Shown piece by piece: positions 8,016 through 15,916 of a stretch of DNA of 33,637 nt (position 1 is the stretch's first letter; every line of letters begins with the position of its first letter). A model generated the notes under the pieces. It had not been told where the DNA came from and made no database searches. It was given only the letters and a program-made list of their open reading frames with translations. The stretch is from Candidatus Poribacteria bacterium (GTDB lineage Bacteria; Poribacteria; WGA-4E; WGA-3G): positions 1 through 33,637 of the forward strand of contig JAJEGI010000154.1 in assembly GCA_022819945.1 (NCBI GenBank), read 5' to 3'. A program made the position numbers and the translations under genes.

Positions 8016-8047
8016 TGTAACCTTTTCTGCCGATTTGCATTCTTAAT
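8016..8047 (+). promoter_or_regulatory. Predicted ECF sigma promoter, copy 2
   Basis: TGTAACC (8016-8022) and ATTTGCATTCTTAAT (8033-8047) repeat the block at 5935-5966 with identical spacing. It lies immediately before the first GFxL-repeat gene. The predicted transcript would start at about 8053, leaving a short leader with AAAAGGAG at 8053-8060. Confidence 0.6.
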
Positions 8048-8068
8048 TCACTAAAAGGAGAATCCAAC

Positions 8069-8776
8069 ATGACCCCGACGGATGTCAAGGAGCTGCTGAA
8101 AACCTTAATTGTGGAGGAATGTCTTCCGATTGACGTTGTTGATCTGGCACCCTCGCAAGATTTAGAGGCAAAGTATTCTACGACAGAGGCGCGTATTAAG
8201 GACGTTATCAATCAGTGGAACAAAGATGGTAAGATCCACGTACTTCCGCCTGGACGCCCCGGTATTATGGAATTCTATGTCAAAACCGATGCCTTTTCAC
8301 CCGCTAAGGAATTGCTGGAATTCTCAGCGATTGAAGCGTTTCTTGAATCTGTCATAGCGGAACAGTCGTTGCCGATCCGTTTCAGCGACGGTGGTTTTCG
8401 GTTGATTACGCTTGCGGCAGATGACCGGACGCACTACCCTGTTAGAATCCTTCACGGCGGGTTTCGGTTAGCAAAGAGAGCAGGTGCTCAGGTCCAACGA
8501 CCACAGCTTGAGAAGGTTGCAAATCGCTTTGAGGTATTGCTAAAAGAGAAAGGTGTAAAGGCGAAAATGTTCCATCGGGGTTTCCAACTCGAAAAAAGTG
8601 CAGCGGCTGAGATACCGCTTTCAAAAGTGAAAAAACTTGCTGAACAGATAGATACAACCTTTGGGATTAATTATGTGCTGAATGCTTATCGTTATGCGGA
8701 CCGCGAAGAAGCCTCGGATACGAGTTGGACGAGCGCAAGTATTTGCGTTTCTTTGTGGCGTTTCCCGCGACGTTGA
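8069..8776 (+). CDS. GFxL-repeat protein of unknown family, copy 1
   Basis: I do not recognise this 235-residue protein. It is built of repeats, each a helix, a short strand and a Gly-Phe-x-Leu strand: GGFRL at 108-112, GGFRL at 130-134 and RGFQL at 170-174. Helices such as FSAIEAFLESVIAEQSLP precede them. The N-terminus (MTPTDVKELLKTLIVEECLP) resembles that of the next gene (MSPNDVKELLDASIAELGLP), and the two align over most of their length, so they are tandem paralogues. There is no signal peptide or membrane helix. The ribosome site AAAAGGAG is ideal. The last 20 residues (from SASICVSLWRFPRR) do not match the paralogue, which ends SADVNAAV. It follows the ECF promoter copy 2 directly. It may be a binding or signalling protein of the sigma regulon (inference). 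Confidence 0.8.
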   Translation: MTPTDVKELLKTLIVEECLPIDVVDLAPSQDLEAKYSTTEARIKDVINQWNKDGKIHVLPPGRPGIMEFYVKTDAFSPAKELLEFSAIEAFLESVIAEQSLPIRFSDGGFRLITLAADDRTHYPVRILHGGFRLAKRAGAQVQRPQLEKVANRFEVLLKEKGVKAKMFHRGFQLEKSAAAEIPLSKVKKLAEQIDTTFGINYVLNAYRYADREEASDTSWTSASICVSLWRFPRR

Positions 8777-8821
8777 ATCCCAAAGTGGATGGAATTTGAA
8801 TCGAGAAAAGGAGAAAAAACC

Positions 8822-9565
8822 ATGAGTCCAAATGATGTGAAAGAATTATTAGACGCTTCAATTGCTGAACTCGGACTGCCGCTTGTCATTTCCAATGGCG
8901 GTCCACAATTAGTGGTTAGCGGGCACCCATGGGATCAATTGAAAAAAGCAAGGGTTCATAAAGTATTGGATCAGTGGATGAACGGTGGCGGTAGGAGCCA
9001 CTCCATTTCTGTTGGGCAGTCTGCTTCTGATGTCGAGAAAGGGATAACACGCCTTGCCTTAGAGACATACCGTGCCCCAGAAATTAAGGAAATTCTGAAA
9101 TCCTTAGTCGCGGAACAATCACTGCCCTTGACCGTTGTTGACAAGGGTTTTAAATTGGAAGTTCTTGCCAATAAAGGGATGGCTTATCGCTGTGACGATA
9201 TGGTAACACTGGAAACACTGTTAGAGAAAGAGGGGTTAGATGATGTTTCAGTGCGCCATAACGGTTTTAAACTACGGCAAGAGGAAGACCGTGTTGAAAT
9301 CTCGTTTCCGGAGTTTGAAGTTTTGGCAAATCGCCTTGCAGCTGCCTTAGAAAGACATGGATTGCAGGTGAGATTGCTCCATAAAGGCTTTCGACTACAG
9401 AAGAACGCGGCAGATGAGGTGAACATCGCGGAGGCGAAGGAGCTCACCTATCGCTTACGGATTATGGTAGGTATCGGTTATGTCCAAGGGGGCTATACGT
9501 ATTCAAATGACGCAGAGAATCCTAAGATCCATTGGACATCTGCTGATGTAAATGCAGCAGTGTGA
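8822..9565 (+). CDS. GFxL-repeat protein of unknown family, copy 2
   Basis: The product has 247 residues from the ATG at 8822, preceded by AAAGGAG; a frame from 8789 is longer but lacks a ribosome site. Four units can be aligned: VKELLDASIAELGLPLVIS with NGGPQL at 25-30, IKEILKSLVAEQSLPLTVV with KGFKL at 108-112, LETLLEKEGLDDVSVRHN with GFKL at 148-151, and LANRLAAALERHGLQVRLL with KGFRL at 188-192. The C-terminus keeps YGY-like aromatic residues (IGYVQGGYTYSNDAEN). It is soluble, with no export signal and no cysteine cluster. It starts 45 bases after copy 1 and is most probably co-transcribed. Function is unknown; conservation of the repeated Gly-Phe turn suggests a structural scaffold. Confidence 0.8.
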   Translation: MSPNDVKELLDASIAELGLPLVISNGGPQLVVSGHPWDQLKKARVHKVLDQWMNGGGRSHSISVGQSASDVEKGITRLALETYRAPEIKEILKSLVAEQSLPLTVVDKGFKLEVLANKGMAYRCDDMVTLETLLEKEGLDDVSVRHNGFKLRQEEDRVEISFPEFEVLANRLAAALERHGLQVRLLHKGFRLQKNAADEVNIAEAKELTYRLRIMVGIGYVQGGYTYSNDAENPKIHWTSADVNAAV

Positions 9566-9630
9566 AGTTTTTAGCATTCAGCACATAATCGCGACCCGTC
9601 AAAAAATAGTTAAATATAACGTAAGTTGCC

Positions 9631-9690
9631 ACTTGTAGCACAAACTGCCCAGTTTGTGACACCTGTAGCACAAACTTTCCAGTTTGTGCC
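9631..9690. repeat. Two tandem 30-bp palindromic repeats, family C (TGTAGCACAAACT..AGTTTGTG)
   Basis: The unit ACYTGTAGCACAAACT-NNCC-AGTTTGTGNC occurs twice back to back (9631-9660 and 9661-9690). In each, CACAAACT pairs with AGTTTGTG, so each copy can form an 8-bp hairpin. They fill most of the gap between copy 2 of the GFxL protein and the first ferredoxin and could partly separate the two transcripts. Confidence 0.75.
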
Positions 9691-9720
9691 TTGGGTTAAA
9701 TATACATAAAAAGGAAATAA

Positions 9721-9729
9721 ATGAGATGA
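9721..9729 (+). other. Two-codon open reading frame (Met-Arg-stop) overlapping the ferredoxin start
   Basis: The sequence ATGAGATGACG contains ATG-AGA-TGA, whose stop overlaps the ferredoxin ATG at 9726 as ATGA. AAGGA at 9711-9715 is better spaced for this first ATG than for the second. The same arrangement precedes the second ferredoxin, so it may couple or tune translation; it may also simply reflect duplication. Confidence 0.35.
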
Positions 9730-9989
9730 CGTATGTAATTTGCGAACCCTGCATTGACGTAAAAGACAACGCCTGTGCTGAAATATGCCCCGTGGACTGC
9801 ATTCACCCACATCCGACCGGTGCAGCCGACGAATATGAAACAGTCAATCAACTCTACATTGATCCCGAAGAATGCATCGATTGTGGTATATGTGAACCGG
9901 CATGTCCCGTTGAGGCGATCTTCATGGAAGAGGATGTCCCGGAAGAGTGGGAAGATTTTATAGAAATCAACGCGGCGTATTTTGAATAA
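9726..9989 (+). CDS. 7Fe ([3Fe-4S][4Fe-4S]) bacterial-type ferredoxin, copy 1
   Basis: The 87-residue product matches the short 7Fe ferredoxins of the Thermus/Mycobacterium type: MTYVICEPCIDVKDNAC..CPVDCI, then EECIDCGICEPACPVEAI and an acidic tail (EDVPEEWEDFIEINAAYFE). By analogy with that family, Cys 9, 17 and 60 would hold the 3Fe cluster and Cys 21, 50, 53 and 56 the 4Fe cluster. Cys 6 and Cys 25 are additional. It carries single electrons in the cytoplasm; the donor and acceptor are not in the window. The start is ATG 9726, not the frame opening at 9684. A nearly identical paralogue follows 52 bases later. A strong terminator ends the pair at 10362-10390. Confidence 0.9.
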   Translation: MTYVICEPCIDVKDNACAEICPVDCIHPHPTGAADEYETVNQLYIDPEECIDCGICEPACPVEAIFMEEDVPEEWEDFIEINAAYFE

Positions 9990-10036
9990 AATAGTACCAG
10001 ATCAGCATATCAATGCCAACTCTTAAAAGGAGATAA

Positions 10037-10045
10037 ATGAGATGA
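10037..10045 (+). other. Two-codon open reading frame (Met-Arg-stop) before ferredoxin copy 2
   Basis: ATG-AGA-TGA overlaps the ATG at 10042 as ATGA, exactly as before copy 1. AAAAGGAGA at 10025-10033 is 3-5 bases from this first ATG, closer than normal for the ferredoxin start. Confidence 0.35.
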
Positions 10046-10305
10046 CGTACGTAATTTGCGAACCCTGTGTTGACCTAAAAGATAGTGCATGTGTCGATGT
10101 GTGTCCTGTGGATTGTATCCATCCACATCCGACTGATGCACCCGACGAATTTGAAGAAGTTAACCAACTCTACATTGATCCCGAAGAGTGCATTGATTGT
10201 AGTGTCTGTGAACCCGAATGTCCCGTTGAGGCGATCTTCATAGACGATGAAGTGCCAGAAGAGTGGGAAGACTACATAGAGATCAATGCAGCGTATTTTG
10301 AGTAA
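10042..10305 (+). CDS. 7Fe ([3Fe-4S][4Fe-4S]) bacterial-type ferredoxin, copy 2
   Basis: The 87-residue product has the same length and the same cysteine positions as copy 1 (6, 9, 17, 21, 25, 50, 53, 56, 60). The main differences are conservative, such as CSVCEPEC for CGICEPAC and IDDEVPEEWEDYIEIN for MEEDVPEEWEDFIEIN. The shared ribosome site and the MR-stop leader show a recent tandem duplication of gene plus leader. Such pairs often differ in potential or partner, but the sequence does not show which. The transcript ends at the hairpin at 10362-10390. Confidence 0.9.
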   Translation: MTYVICEPCVDLKDSACVDVCPVDCIHPHPTDAPDEFEEVNQLYIDPEECIDCSVCEPECPVEAIFIDDEVPEEWEDYIEINAAYFE

Positions 10306-10361
10306 GGGCAGAAAGTCGTAAGCAGTTAACTATCAGTGGTCAGCAATAGTCTTTAACGAAA

Positions 10362-10390
10362 AACAAGCCCCGTGAGAATCGGGGCTTGTT
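10362..10390. terminator. Strong bidirectional intrinsic terminator
   Basis: AACAAGCCCCG pairs perfectly with CGGGGCTTGTT (11 bp, 7-base loop TGAGAAT), flanked by an A-run on the left and a T-run on the right. It can end the ferredoxin transcript (plus) and the tRNA-Lys/tRNA-Glu transcript (minus). Confidence 0.9.
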
Positions 10391-10405
10391 CTTTTTTCGT
10401 TAAAA

Positions 10406-10480
10406 TACCCCCGACGAGATTTGAACTCGTGTCGCCGCCGTGAAAGGGCGGTGTCCTTGGCCAGGCTAGACGACGGGGGC
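10406..10480 (-). tRNA. tRNA-Glu (anticodon TTC)
   Basis: On the minus strand the acceptor arm GCCCCCG pairs with CGGGGGT (first pair G-U), with discriminator A. The anticodon stem CCGCC/GGCGG holds the loop CTTTCAC, giving anticodon TTC. The T-arm reads GTTCAAATC. CCA is not encoded (the 3' side reads TTTTA). It lies downstream of tRNA-Lys on the same strand and shares the terminator at 10362-10390. Confidence 0.95.
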
Positions 10481-10539
10481 AAAAGAATGTGAACCGTACA
10501 TTTCAATTTCCACATTGGTTCGATTAGAAGGAAAGTGAA

Positions 10540-10612
10540 TGAGCCGTACAGGAATCGAACCTGTGACCACCTGATTAAAAGTCAGATGCTCTACCTGCTG
10601 AGCTAACGGCTC
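10540..10612 (-). tRNA. tRNA-Lys (anticodon TTT)
   Basis: On the minus strand the acceptor arm GAGCCGT pairs with ACGGCTC, with discriminator A. The D-arm contains TAGCTCAGCAGGTAGAGCA and the anticodon loop is CTTTTAA between CTGA and TCAG, giving TTT. The T-arm is CAGGTTCGATTCCTG. No CCA is encoded. The consensus promoter at 10632-10660 lies just upstream. Confidence 0.95.
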
Positions 10613-10631
10613 AAACGCATAACAAATTTTA

Positions 10632-10660
10632 ATGATACCACACTTTTAGGTGGATGTCAA
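10632..10660 (-). promoter_or_regulatory. Sigma-70 promoter for the tRNA-Lys/tRNA-Glu operon
   Basis: Read on the minus strand, TTGACA (10655-10660) and TATCAT (10632-10637) are 17 bases apart, about 20 bases before tRNA-Lys. This is the expected strong constitutive promoter. Confidence 0.8.
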
Positions 10661-10692
10661 ATTAAAATGAAAAAATTTGCAAAGATTCTCAG

Positions 10693-12039
<1,347 letters not shown>

Positions 12040-12197
12040 CCGCGCGGTGTCTGTCCGCGGCTTTGTGCGACGCGTGTGTTTCGCGGTATAGTCAGACGCA
12101 TGATTAAGGGGACACTGTTGGTGACGGGTTTGAACCCTACCAACGGTGAATAGGGACTCGCATTAGATTTCGCGAATGTGCGAGCAAGCTGGTAATT

Positions 12198-12593
12198 TTA
12201 ACGCTTAGAGAATTGAAAGCGTGCGCGTGCGCCTTTCTGTCCGTACTTCTTCCGCTCGACCATTCTCGGATCGCGAGTCAAAAATCCTGCTTTTTTCAAG
12301 GGAGGTTTCAAGGATTCATCCGCTTTGACGAGTGCGCGTGCGAGTCCGTGAGAGATCGCGCCTGCCTGCCCGGTATGTCCACCACCTTTTACATTGACGT
12401 GGACAGCAAACTCACCGCTTTTCTCAACATGCTCAATCGGGCGTTGTGCTGCCTGCCAATGGTCAGCCCGTTGGAAGTATTCCTGAATCGGTTTCTTATT
12501 GACGATAATCCCAGCTTCACCGCCAGGGATAATCCGGACGCGCGCGACTGAGGTTTTACGTCTGCCGGTTCCCCAGAATTGTTCAATAGCCAT
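12198..12593 (-). CDS. rpsI: 30S ribosomal protein S9
   Basis: The 131-residue product starts MAIEQFWGTGRRKTSVARV, close to other S9 starts (M-x-x-x-Q-Y-Y-GTGRRKSS). It continues with the family's central VKGGGHTGQAGAISHGLARA and ends in the conserved basic tail KKYGQKGARARFQFSKR, which reaches the P-site tRNA in the ribosome. Two in-frame upstream starts exist (ATG 12602, TTG 12611). GGAG lies 12 bases from the chosen ATG and only 3 from the 12602 one, so the start is slightly uncertain; homology favours 12593. It follows rplM, the usual order, but a foldback repeat lies between them. Confidence 0.96.
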   Translation of the reverse strand: MAIEQFWGTGRRKTSVARVRIIPGGEAGIIVNKKPIQEYFQRADHWQAAQRPIEHVEKSGEFAVHVNVKGGGHTGQAGAISHGLARALVKADESLKPPLKKAGFLTRDPRMVERKKYGQKGARARFQFSKR

Positions 12594-12652
12594 ACTGCTC
12601 ATATTCTCCAAAGTTGTAAGAACGCTTTCTGATAGCCGTTCCGCAACTCAAT

Positions 12653-12735
12653 AGGACTTATACAGCCCTCACTGCAGGCGGGGTTGCCCCCACTGCAGGC
12701 GGGGTTTTAAACCCCGCCTGCAGTGCGTAAGTCCT
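12653..12735. repeat. Foldback repeat, family A, between rplM and rpsI
   Basis: The centre is a perfect palindrome: CACTGCAGGCGGGGTTT (12691-12707), one base, then its 17-base complement (12709-12725). Outer arms AGGACTTA (12653-12660) and TAAGTCCT (12728-12735) also pair, and a third copy of ACTGCAGGCGGGGTT lies at 12671-12685. It resembles a miniature inverted-repeat element. It begins 6 bases after the rplM stop. Confidence 0.85.
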
Positions 12736-12741
12736 GCTCAA

Positions 12742-13179
12742 TTAAAACGTTAAGACTTCCGGTTCCTGTGCTTGGTGCGGATGAGACGGTCCCGTGTAGA
12801 CTCTGAGTCCCTTCATTAATTGCCTGCCGAGGTGATTCTTTGGGAGCATGCCCCTGACAGCATCCTTGATGATTACTTCTGGCTTCAGGTTCATCTGTTC
12901 ATCAAAGGTTCGGTATTTATCACCACCGGGGTAACCGCTATGCCTAAAATAGACTTTCTGTTCCCTTTTCTTTCCTGTGACGTGTACCTTCTCCGCATTA
13001 ACAACAGCAACGCGAAAACCTAAATCTGCATGGGGAGTGAACCGTGGGTCATTCTTTCCACGCAGCACATGGGCAATGCGGGATGCCAAACGCCCAAGTG
13101 TCTGTCCCGCCGCGTCCACCACAAACCATCTAATATCTTTATCTGTTTTCGGAAAATAGGTTTTCGTTTTTAGTACCAT
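12742..13179 (-). CDS. rplM: 50S ribosomal protein L13
   Basis: The 145-residue product has the standard length and landmarks: MVLKTKTYFPKTDKDIRWFV near the start, DAAGQTLGRLASRIAHVLRG, GKNDPRFTPHADLG, VTGKKREQKVYFRHSGYPGG, and the LRVYTGPSHPHQAQEPE end. L13 binds 23S rRNA early in 50S assembly. AGGGATAGGAAATC precedes the ATG. It is the first gene of the rplM-rpsI unit and is served by a perfect consensus promoter at 13281-13309, leaving a leader of about 95 bases in which L13 autoregulation could act (inference). Confidence 0.97.
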   Translation of the reverse strand: MVLKTKTYFPKTDKDIRWFVVDAAGQTLGRLASRIAHVLRGKNDPRFTPHADLGFRVAVVNAEKVHVTGKKREQKVYFRHSGYPGGDKYRTFDEQMNLKPEVIIKDAVRGMLPKNHLGRQLMKGLRVYTGPSHPHQAQEPEVLTF

Positions 13180-13280
13180 GATTTCCTATCCCTTTACCTA
13201 ATAAAACTATTTGTAGCCTTTTGTCCGCATGCCTTGCTCTCAATAGCATGTTTGTATAATTGCGAACACAACCACGTAAC

Positions 13281-13309
13281 ATTATATCATGAAAGACGGC
13301 GTTTGTCAA
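13281..13309 (-). promoter_or_regulatory. Consensus sigma-70 promoter for rplM-rpsI
   Basis: On the minus strand TTGACA (13304-13309) and TATAAT (13281-13286) match consensus at every base, with the ideal 17-base spacer. Confidence 0.88.
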
Positions 13310-13340
13310 ATTTTTATCACTGATCAGCAACGTGAAGCAG

Positions 13341-13356
13341 GATACGGCACACGGCG
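13341..13356. repeat. Truncated copy of palindromic repeat family B
   Basis: GATACGGCACACGGCG matches the left half of the copy at 4225-4256, then diverges. It lies 29 bases after the thiO stop codon, on the rplM side. Confidence 0.4.
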
Positions 13357-13384
13357 CGAGAAAACGCATAGTTTTTTTTACACC

Positions 13385-14524
13385 TTACGCCTTTGAAAAC
13401 CTATCCAATTGAAACGGAGCAATTGTCTCTGAAGTCTCACCCGTCAGAATCAGTTTCGAGATCTCGTAAGCTGTGATGGGGGTCAGTAAGATGCCGTTGC
13501 GATAGTGCCCTGTCGCGTATATTAGATTCTCGACAGGTGTTTTACCGAGTATAGGCGCATTGTCTCCGCTACCGGGACGTAAACCCGTCCAAGTTTCGAT
13601 AAGTGGCAGGTCGTAAATACCCGGCACCGCTTCACATGCCCCGTGGAGGAGTTCGTATACACCCCCAACGGTTAGATCCGTGTCAAACCCCAGCTCCTCG
13701 GTTGTTGCACCGACGATAAGTCTACCATCACTTCTCGGCACTAAATATACAGGCATCGGATACCTCGCCTTGACGGTACGGATGACGTTTTTGAGAGTAG
13801 TCCCCTCTCGCATTTGCAACGCCAACATCTGTCCCTTCACGGGACGCACGGGAGGGATAATCGTATCCGGTAAGCCGCTGATCTGTCCAGACCAGCATCC
13901 TGCTGCGAGAATCAGCGTGTCTGCTGCTTGAAAACCGTCTTGTGTTTCAACACCGGTTGCGGTTCCGTTTTCTATGACAACTCTTTCAACAGTGCTATTT
14001 TGATGCAACACGCCGCCGCGCCCCTGATAAGCACGATGGAGTGCCTGTGCCATCAGTCGGTTATCGACTTGATGGTCAGTTTCACAACGAATCGCTGCAG
14101 TCACGTATGGTGAGAGTGCACCTTCAATTTTACGGGCTTCTTGTCCGCTTAACCACTCGACATTCAACCCTAAATCTTGTTGTAAGTCATAAGCATGCTG
14201 AAGTTGATAGGCATCATCCGGTTTAATTCCTATAATGAGCGTGCCCTCTGCTCGATAACCGATTGACATCTCTGTTTCTGTCTCTAACTCATTGACCCAT
14301 TCCGGGTAGCGTGCTAAACTTTGATTGCTGAGTTTGAGGAGATCGAGTTCATCAATATGTGCTTCAGCAATGGGACCAAGCATACCGGCGGCTGCCCAAG
14401 AGGCACCGCGTCCGGCTTGTCCGCGCTCATAAATAGTGACAGCGGCACCCGCTTTCGCCAGCTGCCACCCGATACCAAGTCCAATAACACCACCACCGAT
14501 GATGAGGATCTTATTACTTTTCAT
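13385..14524 (-). CDS. thiO: Glycine oxidase/ThiO-like FAD-dependent amine oxidase
   Basis: The 379-residue product has an N-terminal FAD-binding Rossmann motif (ILIIGGGVIGLGIGWQLAKAG, of which G10, G12 and G15 are the key glycines) followed by GRGASWAAAGMLGP. The C-terminal half contains VRPVKGQMLAL, PRSDGRLIVGATTEELGFD and the family signature TWTGLRPGSGDNAPILG, then GHYRNGILLTP. ThiO oxidises glycine to iminoacetate for the thiazole ring of thiamine; relatives oxidise other small amino acids. No other thi genes are nearby, so the substrate is not certain. AAAGAGG precedes the ATG. It follows the TAXI gene on the same strand after 131 bases in which I see no gene or clear signal. Confidence 0.9.
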   Translation of the reverse strand: MKSNKILIIGGGVIGLGIGWQLAKAGAAVTIYERGQAGRGASWAAAGMLGPIAEAHIDELDLLKLSNQSLARYPEWVNELETETEMSIGYRAEGTLIIGIKPDDAYQLQHAYDLQQDLGLNVEWLSGQEARKIEGALSPYVTAAIRCETDHQVDNRLMAQALHRAYQGRGGVLHQNSTVERVVIENGTATGVETQDGFQAADTLILAAGCWSGQISGLPDTIIPPVRPVKGQMLALQMREGTTLKNVIRTVKARYPMPVYLVPRSDGRLIVGATTEELGFDTDLTVGGVYELLHGACEAVPGIYDLPLIETWTGLRPGSGDNAPILGKTPVENLIYATGHYRNGILLTPITAYEISKLILTGETSETIAPFQLDRFSKA

Positions 14525-14655
14525 TGTTTACCTCTTTAATAGATCGATAAATTCATTTTTGCTTTGGCTGTTTTGAAAATTAATCCTTTTTGATAGGCGA
14601 ATTTTGCGAAGGCAGCCCATCGTTCTTTGAATCAGGCGTGAAGTTCGTTTTCCAC

Positions 14656-15714
14656 TTAATCCACCGGCATTGCGGACGCTGGGATTTCTACGCCTTGTTC
14701 ACTCCAAAACTTGTACGCACCATGATGCAGCGGGATAACGAACGCCTTCGGACCGTTCTCTATCGTCATATCTGCTGCGGCTTGATTTACCAACAACATC
14801 GCCTGATGTCCGTCGGGTGAGTAAATGTGCTTTAGAATCGCATAGATGGTCTCTTCGCTTACCGCTTTGTTCGCGATAAGGACCGTTGGCATCAAAATAG
14901 TCTTTACGGGTTTAACTTTCCCATCATACGCGCCTTCCGGCAAAGCACCAGGGAGATAGAACGGATACTTTTCGTAGAACCCGTACTTTTTGGCAGGTGT
15001 ATCGAGATCGAGCATCCGGATGGATTTAATCGTTGTCAATTCGATAACAGCACTGTTCGGGACACTCACAAGCCATTGGAACCCCTCGACTTGTCCATTT
15101 TGGAGTGCCTCGGCAGCTGCGGTGCCACCCTTGTAAATCGGTGTGAATTTTCCCCAGATGCCCGCCAGTTTCGCTAACCGCTCCAATGTCTGTGCGGTGC
15201 CGGAGCCGCTTGCACCCGTAGCGATTTTTTTCCCGACAATATCCTCAAGCTGATGGACATCGCTGTTCGCTAATGTTGAGAACTGGTCATAAGCAATAAA
15301 AAGTAGCGTTACGACACGGATATTGGTCTTCGGTCCCTCGTCAGCGAAAATCTCTTTGCCGTGGTAGCCGAGATAGCCTTCAGCAGCGAAAACAACACCG
15401 AGCGCTTCTGGGTCATCGTTCACGCGCCGTGTATTTTCGACGGAACCGGCGGAACCGTCAACGGATATTTTCAGATGCGGTTCGTGTTTTGTGACAACTT
15501 GGCGAACGCCACCAGCGAATTGCGAAAAACTGCCACCTATCACGCCTCCGAGAATTGAGAGCCACTCTTTTTCTTCCGTAGCAGGGTCAGCGGTCTTCGG
15601 TTTTTCTGTTGACTGTTTATCACTACAACCGTAGAGAACAAGCGATGTAATCAGTGTAATGCATATAGAAATATATAGTAAATTGTGGGACGCGGATCTA
15701 TTCATTGTAAACAT
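14656..15714 (-). CDS. TAXI-family TRAP transporter solute-binding lipoprotein
   Basis: The product has 352 residues from ATG 15714, which has AAGGA seven bases upstream; a longer frame from 15804 has no support. A lipobox L-Y-G-C puts the acylated Cys at residue 30. The mature protein shows the TAXI pattern: LGGVIGGSFSQFAGGVRQVV near the start, GSAGSVENTRRVN, IATGASGSGTAQTLERL, and VEGFQWLVSVPNSAV. The family binds small acids such as glutamate or related compounds for TRAP importers. No DctQM-type membrane subunit is visible in this window, so the protein is orphan here. The gene lies upstream of the ThiO-like oxidase, which could use an imported amino acid (inference). Confidence 0.85.
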   Translation of the reverse strand: MFTMNRSASHNLLYISICITLITSLVLYGCSDKQSTEKPKTADPATEEKEWLSILGGVIGGSFSQFAGGVRQVVTKHEPHLKISVDGSAGSVENTRRVNDDPEALGVVFAAEGYLGYHGKEIFADEGPKTNIRVVTLLFIAYDQFSTLANSDVHQLEDIVGKKIATGASGSGTAQTLERLAKLAGIWGKFTPIYKGGTAAAEALQNGQVEGFQWLVSVPNSAVIELTTIKSIRMLDLDTPAKKYGFYEKYPFYLPGALPEGAYDGKVKPVKTILMPTVLIANKAVSEETIYAILKHIYSPDGHQAMLLVNQAAADMTIENGPKAFVIPLHHGAYKFWSEQGVEIPASAMPVD

Positions 15715-15916
15715 AGGATTTCCTTTTTCGTTTGCAATTCGTATAGCGAGTTTCGGCTCGCAAGCGATGGTATTTTGTATGAATAATACCAAATATCTCG
15801 CCATATTTCAAATGTTTTCTCGTTTGGATAGGTTAAATTTTCTTGATAAATGTTCGGACAACTGTTAGACTATAATCGTGAAAGGTGAGTAAACGAAAAA
15901 GGAGGCTAAAAAAACA

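Noticed and set aside
9610..9810. Minus-strand frames across the repeat pair before the ferredoxin
   Set aside because: They translate the palindromic repeats and ferredoxin codons antisense, with no support.
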